Source: Fen-1298 sp050008835
GTDB lineage: Bacteria; Bacteroidota; Ignavibacteria; UBA10030
NCBI GenBank assembly: GCA_050008835.1
Contig: JBEKLV010000001.1
Coordinates: 25,750 to 89,749 of the forward strand
Direction: 5' to 3'
Length of the DNA stretch: 64,000 nucleotides
Part shown: positions 26,621 through 36,176 of the stretch, in pieces
Position numbering within the stretch: position 1 is the first letter of the stretch
Layout of the letters: the number at the start of each line of letters is the position of its first letter
The notes under the pieces: generated by a model
Seen by the model: only the letters and a program-made list of their open reading frames with translations
Told to the model about the DNA's origin: nothing
Databases searched by the model: none
Program-made: the position numbers and the translations under genes

Positions 26621-28447
26621 TTAACTATTCCACCAGAAATTGAGAGAAATCATTGATTCAAATTTATTAAAGTTATCTTTCCAAATTCTATTTGCAGCAT
26701 GTTCTTTCAGAGTGGCATTGGTAAACGGTGATTCAAACAATATTTTCTTGTCGGCTGATGCAAGATATAGTTCACACCACTCGACAGGTTTGAATTCACG
26801 ATATTTCGTTCTCTTCCTCTTTTGTCTATGATAGAGGTAGGGAAACGATATTTTTAATAATGGAAATTTTGAAAGGATATAACTTGCAGGGAACCCATGA
26901 TCTGTTGGATACCGTAAGAGTTCTGGCCTATACTTTTCCATAATTTTTGCATAAAAATACTGAGACCGAAAACGCTCAGAAGGTGTCGGGTGGAGAATAT
27001 TCGAATAGACGCCTGCAAACGGAGATTGGAATACGAAATCAACAAAATCATCATCAAGATACGGGAATCTATTCGTAGCATAAATTCTTTCGGAATGCAC
27101 TTCCCCGCCAAAATATTTCCGAAGACCTTCCTTCATTAGAAAAATATAAAATCGCTTATCTTTTTGTAACCCTGCTATTGAATTCCATGAAGTATTGCAG
27201 AAATCTTCTCTCATTTCGTCAAAATGTTCTTTTATGAAATCCCTTTTCAGGTAAGAATCCTTCATTAAGCGTTCCCTGATATTCAGCCATTTGTAATCTG
27301 CATTGTTTGAATTATTGAGTTCAACGAAGTCTTGTGTAACCATCAAACCAACATTTTGAAATGTCCGAAGCAATTCACTTCCAAAGATACCGGTTAAAAC
27401 AACCGGTGAAAAATCTCTTAAAAGATTAAACGCATAAGGATAATTTGCCCCTTCGATTGTCCGTAAACAATCTGACTGCAAAACCATTTCTTGAGCGTAC
27501 TTCGTATATACTTCTTCATACCCACTGTCCAAGACAATCGGTACATATTGATATCCGAGATCATCGCAGATCTTTGCTGGAATACTGATATTCTCACTTC
27601 CGTCAATACCAAATGAGTAGAGATTCATATCTTCAGGGTTTTTCTGAATAACACTGAGAATTGTTCTTCCATCGAATCCACCTGTCAACGATGCATTTAC
27701 TTTTGCAACATCCTGTGTCCTGATATTAATAGCTTCATAGAAAAGATCTCCGCCTATAGAAAGTGCATCCTGTTCTGATAGGAGCGTGGTTGAATACAAC
27801 GATTCTGGAGACCAATAAGTACCTGAATGGATTGTGCTGCCCTTAAAAGTAACTATTTCCGCTGGTGTCAAATTATGGATATTATAAAGAAGTGTTCTAT
27901 TATTGAGTGGAAAATTAAATATTTCTTTCTGAAGAATAGCAACCGGATCAATTATCGTTCTGCCGGAACAGCTATTCCTTAACGCTTTCAGCGATGTCGA
28001 CGCATAAAAAGAATTTCCGATAACCATATAATAAAAAGGCGATATACCGAACCTATTGTTAACAATCATGACCTCTCGCTTTGTTCTATCTATAAGCAGC
28101 AGTACATAATTGCCTTTTATATATTGAAAAAAGGAATTCTGATCTTTTCTAATAATATCCATTACCTCAGAACTTTTGAGGCGTCTACTAATTTTATTCA
28201 AATATGCACTTCCCTGTTTGGAAAGATAAGTTTCTCCGATAATAATTAATTCCGTAGAATCTGATTCAGCAAAGTCCCATTCGTTAACTTCCCGTGAGTA
28301 ACCAACAAAAGCATAGTATGATGTTTCCATCTCTTTTTTTTGAGATGAATTTTCATTGTAAAATGATAGATAGGAATAATGTGACCGTAATAAGCCAACG
28401 CTCCTTGGTGTCTTTCCAAAATCAATATTGATAAGGATATCGAACAC
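26621..28447 (-). CDS. Asparagine synthetase-like ligase lacking the glutaminase cysteine
   Basis: 608 aa. The N-terminal Ntn-like half is present (GETYLSKQGSAYLNK, NNRFGISPFYYMV, equivalent to the AsnB RDHFGVKPLYY box) but begins MFDILINIDF with no Cys2, so it cannot hydrolyse glutamine by the usual mechanism. The ATP-pyrophosphatase loop is NASLTGGFDGRT (residues 251-262). This type includes amide- or lactam-forming relatives such as beta-lactam synthetase and lasso-peptide cyclases. It would adenylate a carboxylate and join it to an amine that is not free ammonia. Its start overlaps the next upstream gene's end by 1 bp. Confidence 0.85.
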   Translation of the reverse strand: MFDILINIDFGKTPRSVGLLRSHYSYLSFYNENSSQKKEMETSYYAFVGYSREVNEWDFAESDSTELIIIGETYLSKQGSAYLNKISRRLKSSEVMDIIRKDQNSFFQYIKGNYVLLLIDRTKREVMIVNNRFGISPFYYMVIGNSFYASTSLKALRNSCSGRTIIDPVAILQKEIFNFPLNNRTLLYNIHNLTPAEIVTFKGSTIHSGTYWSPESLYSTTLLSEQDALSIGGDLFYEAINIRTQDVAKVNASLTGGFDGRTILSVIQKNPEDMNLYSFGIDGSENISIPAKICDDLGYQYVPIVLDSGYEEVYTKYAQEMVLQSDCLRTIEGANYPYAFNLLRDFSPVVLTGIFGSELLRTFQNVGLMVTQDFVELNNSNNADYKWLNIRERLMKDSYLKRDFIKEHFDEMREDFCNTSWNSIAGLQKDKRFYIFLMKEGLRKYFGGEVHSERIYATNRFPYLDDDFVDFVFQSPFAGVYSNILHPTPSERFRSQYFYAKIMEKYRPELLRYPTDHGFPASYILSKFPLLKISFPYLYHRQKRKRTKYREFKPVEWCELYLASADKKILFESPFTNATLKEHAANRIWKDNFNKFESMISLNFWWNS

Positions 28448-29478
28448 TAGAAGGTAATTCTTCCTACCAACGTTTCTCGTTTTCTTGCATTACTTACGTT
28501 ATCAAGGAACCGCTTCATTATCTTTTCTCTGATGATGTAAATATTTCCTGAGATATGCGGAGTGACAATGAGGTTAGGGCAATCCCAGAGCACCGACGTG
28601 TTTGTTAATGGTTCCTTCGTTACCACATCAATCACTGCACCGGCGATCTGATGATTTTTTAATGCATAAATAAGATCCTTTTCATTGATAACCTCACCAC
28701 GCGAGATGTTGATGAGAATACAATGAGAACCTATCTTTTCGAAATATTTCCCATTAATAATGTGTTTTGTGCTTTTATTAAGCGGTAGTGTAATGATAAT
28801 ATAATCGAGTGGTGCTTGTACTTCTTCAAAGCTTTTGTAGTATGTACTCCCTCTAGATAAGGTATGCGATTTATCAAATTTGATATCAACAATAAAAAGA
28901 TTTGTGTGGAATATCTCAAGTATTGATGCGATTTCTTGACCGATCGCACCATAACCCATGATGCAAACGTTAACTGAGTTAAGCATCTGGAGAGTATTGA
29001 AATAATGTTCCTGACTCCATTGCCTTTTTGTTCTATCTATAAGAGTATTGGCAATTTGCTTTGCATGGAAAAGGAGATAGCCAAGGACATACTCGGCAAC
29101 AGAGCGAGATGCGAGCCCCCTGGAAGTAACTATAATAACGTTCGAAGATGCATAGCGTTCAATGTAATCGACGCCTGTTAATGGTATCTGATAAAATAGA
29201 GCTTTATGTGCAAGTTGAATATCCTCGATATCATCAGAGAATACCGCTTCTGCATTACCGATGAATTTGAGGAACTCCAGTTTCGATTCGACAATTCGAA
29301 AATCGGTTTTATTTAGAAGCATTGGGTACTCCTGCTCGATCATTTTTTCCCAACGTTCTTTTTCGAAACCATCAAAGCACTTGATTAAAACCTTCATTTT
29401 AGAGGTCTTATCCCATTTTCCTGTTCTACCCGAAGTTGTGGCAATTGCCTTCTTAATATATTTTTTAAATACCTTCAT
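28447..29478 (-). CDS. D-isomer-specific 2-hydroxyacid dehydrogenase family protein
   Basis: About 343 aa from the ATG at 29478 (MKVFKKYIKKAI), preferred because the longer frame overlaps the upstream gene and GAAGTGAG precedes this ATG. NVCIMGYGAIGQEIASIL is the NAD-binding loop. The catalytic set is visible: ILINISRGEVIN (Arg), VTKEPLTN (Glu) and VTPHISGN (His). It would interconvert a 2-keto acid and a D-2-hydroxy acid, possibly to supply an acid joined by the adjacent ligases. The N-terminal part is diverged. Confidence 0.88.
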   Translation of the reverse strand: MKVFKKYIKKAIATTSGRTGKWDKTSKMKVLIKCFDGFEKERWEKMIEQEYPMLLNKTDFRIVESKLEFLKFIGNAEAVFSDDIEDIQLAHKALFYQIPLTGVDYIERYASSNVIIVTSRGLASRSVAEYVLGYLLFHAKQIANTLIDRTKRQWSQEHYFNTLQMLNSVNVCIMGYGAIGQEIASILEIFHTNLFIVDIKFDKSHTLSRGSTYYKSFEEVQAPLDYIIITLPLNKSTKHIINGKYFEKIGSHCILINISRGEVINEKDLIYALKNHQIAGAVIDVVTKEPLTNTSVLWDCPNLIVTPHISGNIYIIREKIMKRFLDNVSNARKRETLVGRITF

Positions 29479-29483
29479 TACAC

Positions 29484-30662
29484 TCACTTCGTAAACAATT
29501 TCAAGGGGAGTTTCAAATATTTTGTGCCGTAATTTGAGTTTTTCCACCCGGGTTTTAAATCATCCCAGGCAAAATACGCATAAGAATTAGCTTTCCAAAT
29601 CGATTTTAACCACCTATAAAATGAAATGTCTCCCTTCCTTCTATTCGTTAAAAATGATTGAAAATCTTGGATTGCATCCAGCCACACAACATCCGATTTG
29701 AACTCTAATTGAGGTGCGGCTTTTTCCCCAATGCATTCAAGATAATTGATGAAAGCAAAATTTATGCCTGCATATGCAGCCTGAATATTTTGCTGCCAAA
29801 GACGCGGATTGAGCTCAATCATTTTGAATATTCCATCTTTCTCATCTTTCTTAAACTCGATCGATCCAACACCGGTGTACTTGATTCCCTCAAAGAATCT
29901 GCGCGCTATAGCAATAAGGTCTGGATAGTAACCCGATATCATATAACTACCAACACCGAAATCGACGGGATATTGTCGAGTCTTCTGGGTTGAAAAAAGA
30001 GCAAGCAGCTCACCTGCACTTGAGTAGTATGCACAAACTTTATAATGATTACAATTAGGACCTTTAATGATTTCCTGTACAACGACTGGAATTTTTTTTT
30101 CGGAAGCCAGCATGAAATGATGAACAAGTTCATCGTAGTTCTGCGCGACAGAACCTTTTGATCGGAATGCGTCCTGCCATTGATGAGAACTTGTTCCTTT
30201 TATAAACATAGGATAGACATACCTCTCCTTTTGCTTCGCAAGTTCCGACACTGTTCGTGGATAATATGTCTTCGCTATCGGCACGCCCAATTCTTCAGCC
30301 AACGCATACTGCCTGCTCTTATCGACCAGACCTTCAAGAATGTTTGTAGCAGGAATATTAAAATAAAAATATTTTGCAAGTTCTTTCTGAAATCGAGAGA
30401 TTAAAATAACATAAGCATCGGAAGTGGGAAGGAGTACCGCTTTACGATCGAGACTCTCACCTATCCTTAGCAAGGTTTTTGCACAATCTTGAGAATTAGA
30501 TGTTGGATTTGGAAGCAATAACTTTTTATTACAGTACTTGGAGAAAAATCCCACCGCTTTTTCGTTATGATCAGCTCCATAGACCGGTATACCGAGTCTA
30601 CCAAGACTGCGGGCGACACCGAGACCGTTAGAGTCCATATTGAGAACGACAACATGATTCAT
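29484..30662 (-). CDS. ATP-grasp carboxylate-amine ligase-like protein
   Basis: 392 aa. VVVLNMDSNGLGVARSLGRLGIPVYGAD is the N-terminal domain; YVYPMFIKGTSSHQWQDAFRSKG and VVVQEIIKGPNCNHYKVCAYY are the ATP-grasp core; VGSIEFKKDEKDGIFKMIELNPRLWQQN holds the metal- and ATP-binding Glu-x-Asn-x-Arg. Such enzymes form amide bonds via acyl-phosphates. It sits at the head of a three-gene set with the 2-hydroxyacid dehydrogenase and AsnB-like ligase, separated from the former by 5 bp. Substrates cannot be named. Confidence 0.87.
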   Translation of the reverse strand: MNHVVVLNMDSNGLGVARSLGRLGIPVYGADHNEKAVGFFSKYCNKKLLLPNPTSNSQDCAKTLLRIGESLDRKAVLLPTSDAYVILISRFQKELAKYFYFNIPATNILEGLVDKSRQYALAEELGVPIAKTYYPRTVSELAKQKERYVYPMFIKGTSSHQWQDAFRSKGSVAQNYDELVHHFMLASEKKIPVVVQEIIKGPNCNHYKVCAYYSSAGELLALFSTQKTRQYPVDFGVGSYMISGYYPDLIAIARRFFEGIKYTGVGSIEFKKDEKDGIFKMIELNPRLWQQNIQAAYAGINFAFINYLECIGEKAAPQLEFKSDVVWLDAIQDFQSFLTNRRKGDISFYRWLKSIWKANSYAYFAWDDLKPGWKNSNYGTKYLKLPLKLFTK

Positions 30663-30716
30663 AAGAATTACTGCGTATAAGAGTTTACCATGACTAATTG
30701 ATTATCACTTCACAAC

Positions 30717-32447
30717 CTATGGTTGAAAGCCAAAACATGTCGAATCCGGTATGATTAGCATTCGCGAGTATTTTGATATAACATATTCCAACAACTCTTT
30801 TCTTATTTTCTGAACATTACCCATTTCCGGTCTGGAACTTACACAGAGATTGACAGGATCAGGATTTATAAATTGTGGATCCAACCATAAGTGGCCACCT
30901 TTAGACACAACATTATCAACTTTTTCTTCTAGACGTTCAATAGTAAGAACTGGTTCACAATCCCATCTAAAAAACCAACTACTTAAGATTCTCTCATTGC
31001 CCGCTCTGTATAAAGAAATATTCCAACTAATAAAATGATCGAAAGTGAGAGCAGCATCTTGCGGCGCCATTGAATCGAGATAATCTTTCGTATGCCAAAA
31101 ATAATCGTTGTTACTATTCATGTTAGGAATCACCGCACCAATGCCATTGAGCAAAAATAAACAGATGATTGCAAGAACAGTAAGATTGATTTGTATCGAA
31201 CGAACTCCGTTAATTGTTGAAATACCTTCTATGAATGTTGCCATTATAATCACAAAAAACGGTAGGATAATGATCCAAAATTCTTCAGAGTCGGGTTCCC
31301 AAAACAGGCTAAAAATGAAAGGTAGAATAATAAATATCAACCATGTTCTCACTTTTTTAAATTTTATTCTTCGAATATGTAAAATGATGCTCGTAAAACA
31401 TCCGACCACAATTGATCCAAGCATACCAAGAACCGTCAATGATAAGTAAAAAAACCAGCGTGGATATTCTCTCAATACATAATAATCATCATAGAGAAGC
31501 TTATCCGGGAACATATGGGTAACTTTTGCATAGACAGATGGATGCATTAACCATGGAGTAATACTTACGAAAGTTCTCCCTATGCCAACCGTTCCTTTGG
31601 CAAGTGCTATTGCTATAGCTTTTACGATCGTAGATAAGATATCAAATCCAAGGGATGTTACGCGTCCCCCTGCATATCCCATACAATACGTCCAAAAATT
31701 ACCGTACATTGCTGGTGGATAGAGAGATGCAATTTTATTTATATGATATAAATAAAATAAATAATATACTCCCATCCCAATAACTAATGAACATATGGTA
31801 AAAACTGACAAGAGAAGTGCACGGCGTTTAAAGCTTGCACGATCCTTTGTTAATATTATAAAAGCTATCCCAGGATAACTAAATGCAGCCATTTGGTGAA
31901 TAAAGACAGAACAACAGAATAAAAGGATTAAAACCAATATCCATATAAATTCCCTTTTTCTTTCACATCTATGGATAAGTAGCGCAATGAACACCGCCGA
32001 TAAAAGTAACGCGGTGGCAGGTATATATACATCACCCTCGACTGAATATGCCCAATATCCCCAAGTTAACGATAAGATAATTGTCCACAAGACTGCAAAT
32101 TTCTGCATTATTTTTTCGAGTCGTAAAATCAAGTAGAATACAGTCAACCCTATTGCGCCAAAGACGGCAGAGATGAATTGAAGTAGTTTGAGCGTTGAAA
32201 TATTTGTTATTATTGTGATTATTGATTTAATAACTTTCGCCAGGGGAAAATAAAGAATGTGATGCTGATGAACCATTGGACATCCATTGTTAATAATGAC
32301 TGCCCACGACACAGCATCATCAGCATAATTATGCACATTTGTCAGCGTCAAAGAAAAAATAATTAAATATGTAAATAGTATGATGAACGCCACTATTTGA
32401 TCTCTCCATAACAACGAATTATTATCCGTATTTTCTATAACATTCAT
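30717..32447 (-). CDS. GT-C-fold membrane glycosyltransferase-like protein
   Basis: 576 aa with a run of 10 or more hydrophobic helices and a periplasmic C-terminal domain of about 120 residues. The loop after helix 1 reads TLTNVHNYADDAVSWAV, with the acidic pair common to GT39/DUF2723-type GT-C enzymes, and HQHHILYFPLAKVIKS follows. Such proteins take sugars from lipid-phosphate donors on the periplasmic side. It starts 55 bp upstream of the ATP-grasp gene and may share its operon. Family assignment is moderate. Confidence 0.75.
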   Translation of the reverse strand: MNVIENTDNNSLLWRDQIVAFIILFTYLIIFSLTLTNVHNYADDAVSWAVIINNGCPMVHQHHILYFPLAKVIKSIITIITNISTLKLLQFISAVFGAIGLTVFYLILRLEKIMQKFAVLWTIILSLTWGYWAYSVEGDVYIPATALLLSAVFIALLIHRCERKREFIWILVLILLFCCSVFIHQMAAFSYPGIAFIILTKDRASFKRRALLLSVFTICSLVIGMGVYYLFYLYHINKIASLYPPAMYGNFWTYCMGYAGGRVTSLGFDILSTIVKAIAIALAKGTVGIGRTFVSITPWLMHPSVYAKVTHMFPDKLLYDDYYVLREYPRWFFYLSLTVLGMLGSIVVGCFTSIILHIRRIKFKKVRTWLIFIILPFIFSLFWEPDSEEFWIIILPFFVIIMATFIEGISTINGVRSIQINLTVLAIICLFLLNGIGAVIPNMNSNNDYFWHTKDYLDSMAPQDAALTFDHFISWNISLYRAGNERILSSWFFRWDCEPVLTIERLEEKVDNVVSKGGHLWLDPQFINPDPVNLCVSSRPEMGNVQKIRKELLEYVISKYSRMLIIPDSTCFGFQP

Positions 32448-32461
32448 CTAATCATCCCCCT

Positions 32462-33133
32462 TCATTGTATTTTTTTTCTCCCGACAAAATAAACGCCAGA
32501 TGCAAAGTAATGAGCTTTCCTCTTACGAATGAGAAAATAATCAAGATATTTCAAAGGAAAAAGAATTATAGAAAAGAAGACATCTGTTATTTTACGAAAT
32601 ATCTTGTTCTCGAAGAAGCTTTGACAGAATTGTATAATAATAACGTTCATAGCTGAAACGGGGCCTAAATGCACGCCTGAGGACAATTCGCTAAAAGAAT
32701 TTTTTTCACAAAAATATTTTATCCCTTCTAATGTCCACCGATAATAATCTTGCGGGTCTGCATGATACGGCTGCATAAAAGGGACTTCAATATGAACGAT
32801 CCCTTCCTCTTTTAATACTCTCCAGAATTCTTTCAAAGCAAGATCGGGATTTTTAATATGCTCAAATGTACCTGTACAAAAAATACAATCAGCATAATTA
32901 TCTTGAAAAGGCAAGGATTCAATATCACTGCAGACATCTGTATTGGGGAATGGATATTTATCGACACATATAACATGGGGATCAATTTTTCTCCCACCTG
33001 CACCGATATCCAGAATAACCGAATCTGATTTTAACAACTTTAGTGTTTCCTTTATTGGAGGAAACGGCTGCCAGATAGGCGAGGGAATAAATTTATTGAT
33101 TCCTGACTTAAGCCAAGGCATCTTATACACCAA
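32462..33133 (-). CDS. Class I SAM-dependent methyltransferase
   Basis: 223 aa. SVILDIGAGGRKIDPHVICVDKYP has the SAM loop and acidic residue; SDIESLPFQDNYADCIFCTGTFEHIKNPDLALKEFWRVLKEEGIVHIEVPFMQPYHADPQDYYRWT is the classic run seen in Wbd/Wck-type polysaccharide-locus methyltransferases. The C-terminal basic/hydrophobic tail (LKYLDYFLIRKRKAHYF) may contact the membrane. Fourteen bp upstream of the GT-C gene. Confidence 0.88.
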   Translation of the reverse strand: MVYKMPWLKSGINKFIPSPIWQPFPPIKETLKLLKSDSVILDIGAGGRKIDPHVICVDKYPFPNTDVCSDIESLPFQDNYADCIFCTGTFEHIKNPDLALKEFWRVLKEEGIVHIEVPFMQPYHADPQDYYRWTLEGIKYFCEKNSFSELSSGVHLGPVSAMNVIIIQFCQSFFENKIFRKITDVFFSIILFPLKYLDYFLIRKRKAHYFASGVYFVGRKKIQ

Positions 33134-33248
33134 GTCTTAGTAAATATTTTATCATTATAGTATTTGTAAAATATGCCAATTTAATCCTGCCTCATTCAAC
33201 CTTTATATAGCATGACGCCTTCTCATTAAGAGTGAAGTGAAAAGATCG

Positions 33249-34358
33249 TTAATATGGTTTCCAGGTTTGTCTCATATACTTGGCTGCAAGTTCTCCGACA
33301 TTCCGGGGAATTCTGATGCAGGCTGGACATGCCCCTTTCGCAAATCCATGATCGCCAAATATCGGATCTGGCTCAAATGTGGCACCACAAAAGTTGCACT
33401 GGTTATCAGTCGTCAATTTCCGAGACTCGATATAGCGGGCATATGTTTTACCGCTGTATGCTTGAAGAATCTGGTGATGAGAATTACGGCATACCGCACA
33501 AACAGGGATATTGATGTCCTCCTGGATGAGAACGTCCCTAGGATACTCTGTGCTGCAGCAGAAGCAGTGCATTATTTTTCCCGGTTTTACAGCAATGCAG
33601 ACGCCATTAGCTCCGAATAATTTCAATACACTGTTCTCGAGTTTTGAAATCAAAGATTGGTGTTCAAAGAGCCAGCGAGCATATGCAGACGATTTTGAAT
33701 TCTGAAAAAGTACATAACGTAAATCGATAACGTTTTTTTCTAAAATATGGAATCCTGTATTCCTGATGAACGATGCCATTTCCCCTGGAGCATACCAGTA
33801 TTGAAAAAATGATCCATCGGGATTCTCTGAAATGACGTCCGTAACCCCTTTTCTGCGCCGACCAAGTGCTCCTTTTATTTTAGCTTTTCCAGTCGTCTTG
33901 AGCACCTCCAGAGAATACTGGCTGGGCGTTGTTACAAGAAGGATTCCTCCCGGTGCAAGAACCCTGTACGCCTCGCTCAGTGCCTTTTCCGGACCGTTAT
34001 AGAAGTGCTCTAAGACGCCAAGTGAGATATAATAGGAGAAACTTTCATCTTCAAATTCAAGATGCTCAATATCTCCTTCGGCAAATGACTCAGGCAAAAA
34101 TCCATGTTCATGGGCAAATTTTTTTGCTTTGTTGATGCTTTCGAGTGAAAAGTCGACCCCGATAATCTCTCGTCCCATAGAGGCAAAATAGAAAACATAT
34201 CTTCCAAGTCCACAACCTGCTTCTAAAGCTCTTCCCCACCACGGAAAAAATTTTGTAATATACTGGCGTCCACCGAAGAAATCCTCCATACGGATGTCGT
34301 TTAGTACCTCTCGCCCCGACCATTCAGTATTCCAACGCGTTGATCCTGGTTCCATCAC
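33249..34358 (-). CDS. SAM methyltransferase fused to two Cys4 zinc-ribbon-like modules
   Basis: 369 aa. Residues 45-150 are a class I methyltransferase: ALEAGCGLGRYVFYFASMG, IIGVDFS, FAEGDIEHLEFEDESFSYYISLGVLEHF and YRVLAPGGILLVTTPS. Residues 264-369 form a cysteine-rich tail: HCFCC with CAVC (Cys265/267/268 and Cys287/290) and CNFC with CPAC (Cys321/324 and Cys344/347). The pattern is two short Cys4 modules that would bind zinc. The tail may recognise a protein or a partner, a layout not typical of sugar methyltransferases. It sits between two GT-related genes. Confidence 0.85.
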   Translation of the reverse strand: MMEPGSTRWNTEWSGREVLNDIRMEDFFGGRQYITKFFPWWGRALEAGCGLGRYVFYFASMGREIIGVDFSLESINKAKKFAHEHGFLPESFAEGDIEHLEFEDESFSYYISLGVLEHFYNGPEKALSEAYRVLAPGGILLVTTPSQYSLEVLKTTGKAKIKGALGRRRKGVTDVISENPDGSFFQYWYAPGEMASFIRNTGFHILEKNVIDLRYVLFQNSKSSAYARWLFEHQSLISKLENSVLKLFGANGVCIAVKPGKIMHCFCCSTEYPRDVLIQEDINIPVCAVCRNSHHQILQAYSGKTYARYIESRKLTTDNQCNFCGATFEPDPIFGDHGFAKGACPACIRIPRNVGELAAKYMRQTWKPY

Positions 34359-34566
34359 TTGACTTTCGATGAAACTGAACCAGATGGAACATACTGACCG
34401 ATTAAGTGTAACACATCAAAAGTTCTATCGGAATGGGTATACAACGGAATGTACCATAAATGCATGTTGTCGATATCTATCAAGCTCGCTCCTAGTATCA
34501 AGCTATCGCTGTCTTGAAATATGTATCTCCTATTCAAACTTTCGACCTTTCAAAAACGTCAATTAA

Positions 34567-35895
34567 TTAAGCTATCAATTTACAGCCTTCTTCCTGCAGG
34601 ATTAAGGGTGACATACGCTTCCCTCGAATCATAAGAATAAACAATGGTACAAATAAGTACATCTGTACGGTAGGATAAATACCATACCTTGGCTCTATAG
34701 CGAAAAGACTATGAATAGCTAAATAATACAAAAAAACAGAAAGGTTTAATACACTGAAACTGTATATAATAGCTCCTTTATTTTCTTTTTTGAAAATCAG
34801 AAATAATAATCCTCCTATGAAACATATGAAAGAACAGAAATTTATGAAGGATAACAAGTTCCTTTGAATTGATAACTCCTGATTAGAAAAGGGTCGAAAA
34901 AAGAGTAACCTGGAAACATTCATAACCATAACTGGAAGTACTTCTGTTGGTCTCTTTTCTATAATATGTAATGCTTCACTATAAAGGATAGAATCCACTC
35001 TTGCCATATATTTAGGTTCACAACTCAGATCACCGAAATCCGAAGGATGGCCAATTATTCTGCTGGAAATATTAAGATCATCATCAACCTTTTCCCATCC
35101 TATACTTTCGCCGCAATATTTTGGGTTTATTCCTTGATACAACGAATACCCTCCTATAAAACCTATTTTATATGACCCAAATACGTTACTATTTCTAATC
35201 ATCCAAGGCAGAGGGACCAAAATGCTAACTGCCATAAAAATCACAACAGACTTTAATATTTGAGGCGTGGCCGCGTGATCTTTAGAGAAGATGTAATAAA
35301 CAGCAAAACTTACCAATAAACATAATGGATACAATTGAAATATAGGCCGCACTAAAATGAGATACCCGAAGCTTATACTCAATAGGATTAGGTAATAATT
35401 CTTCCTTACTTTCAAATATTGATAAAGCAGAAAATGTGAAAACATAAAAAGAAATAAAGCCAAAGTTTCAGTCATAAGGGCATTAACAAATTGAAGGAGC
35501 ATGTAATTTGAGAGATATAACAACGCGGGGATAAATGAATATTTTTTAAAAAGGCATTCGGCGAGATATAAGAACATACTGAATGTGATAAAAGCCAATA
35601 TTATTTGTATGATAATCACTGCTCGATAACTATGGCCAAAGAAGTAAAATATTGCACCTAAAAATGCCGGGTAGCCAGGTTGATAAAAACATGTCGGTTT
35701 TCCTTCGAGAGCATATCCTTCTCCCCTTGATAAGCTGAATCCGGTTCTATCATAAAAATTCTGATCTCCTGATAATGCACTTCCTGTGTTTTGAGGTAAA
35801 GTATTCCACGCACCATCACTATATATGAATCTGAATGAAAGGATTAAAATGAAAATTATAAGAATAGAATACATTCTTAAAGGTATATTATTCAA
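34567..35895 (-). CDS. GT-C-fold (GT39/ArnT-like) membrane glycosyltransferase
   Basis: 442 aa with about ten hydrophobic segments. The extracytoplasmic loop near the N-terminus (SGDQNFYDRTGFSLSRGEGYALEGKPTCFYQPGYPAFL) holds the YxPGYP stretch and acidic residues typical of GT39/ArnT-like enzymes, and YLILVRPIFQLYPL matches the later conserved RP motif. It would transfer a sugar from a polyprenyl-phosphate donor to a glycan or lipid on the periplasmic side. A 281-bp gap lies upstream. Confidence 0.8.
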   Translation of the reverse strand: MNNIPLRMYSILIIFILILSFRFIYSDGAWNTLPQNTGSALSGDQNFYDRTGFSLSRGEGYALEGKPTCFYQPGYPAFLGAIFYFFGHSYRAVIIIQIILAFITFSMFLYLAECLFKKYSFIPALLYLSNYMLLQFVNALMTETLALFLFMFSHFLLYQYLKVRKNYYLILLSISFGYLILVRPIFQLYPLCLLVSFAVYYIFSKDHAATPQILKSVVIFMAVSILVPLPWMIRNSNVFGSYKIGFIGGYSLYQGINPKYCGESIGWEKVDDDLNISSRIIGHPSDFGDLSCEPKYMARVDSILYSEALHIIEKRPTEVLPVMVMNVSRLLFFRPFSNQELSIQRNLLSFINFCSFICFIGGLLFLIFKKENKGAIIYSFSVLNLSVFLYYLAIHSLFAIEPRYGIYPTVQMYLFVPLFILMIRGKRMSPLILQEEGCKLIA

Positions 35896-36176
35896 TATTG
35901 TACCTTCTCACTTATTTTTTAATAGACAATCTGTTTGCCACTCTCTTGGTAGAAGAACCTAAATTCTATTATAAGATTCCTTCACTATTCTCATTTGCTT
36001 TATTACGATATGTTATACCGCAAACCTTTTTACTGATTTCATTTCGGATTTTTCTCTAAGAATTAGTATTATTTTAAATTGATCCTATCTACGGCAAGTA
36101 TTACATGGACTATCGTTAGTACAAGTACTATCACAATAATCTTTTTTATAAATCCTCCTTTAAGGATACTTGAAAT
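35896..36176. other. Intergenic gap
   Basis: 281 bp between the GT39-like gene and the upstream GT4. AT-rich. Apart from the possible small ORF at 36069-36149 (listed separately), no gene is visible, and I could not identify a promoter. Confidence 0.35.
36069..36149 (-). CDS. Possible small membrane peptide or decayed gene start
   Basis: On the minus strand AAAGGAGG sits a normal Shine-Dalgarno distance ahead of ATAAAAAAGATT, encoding IKKIIVIVLVLTIVHVILAV and then DRINLK before TAA. If ATA were ATG, this would be a textbook start of a signal-peptide-bearing gene. Bacteria rarely start at ATA, so it may be a mutated start of a lost gene or a sequence error. The hydrophobic 26-residue stretch has no homologue I recognise. 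Confidence 0.25.
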   Translation of the reverse strand: MKKIIVIVLVLTIVHVILAVDRINLK

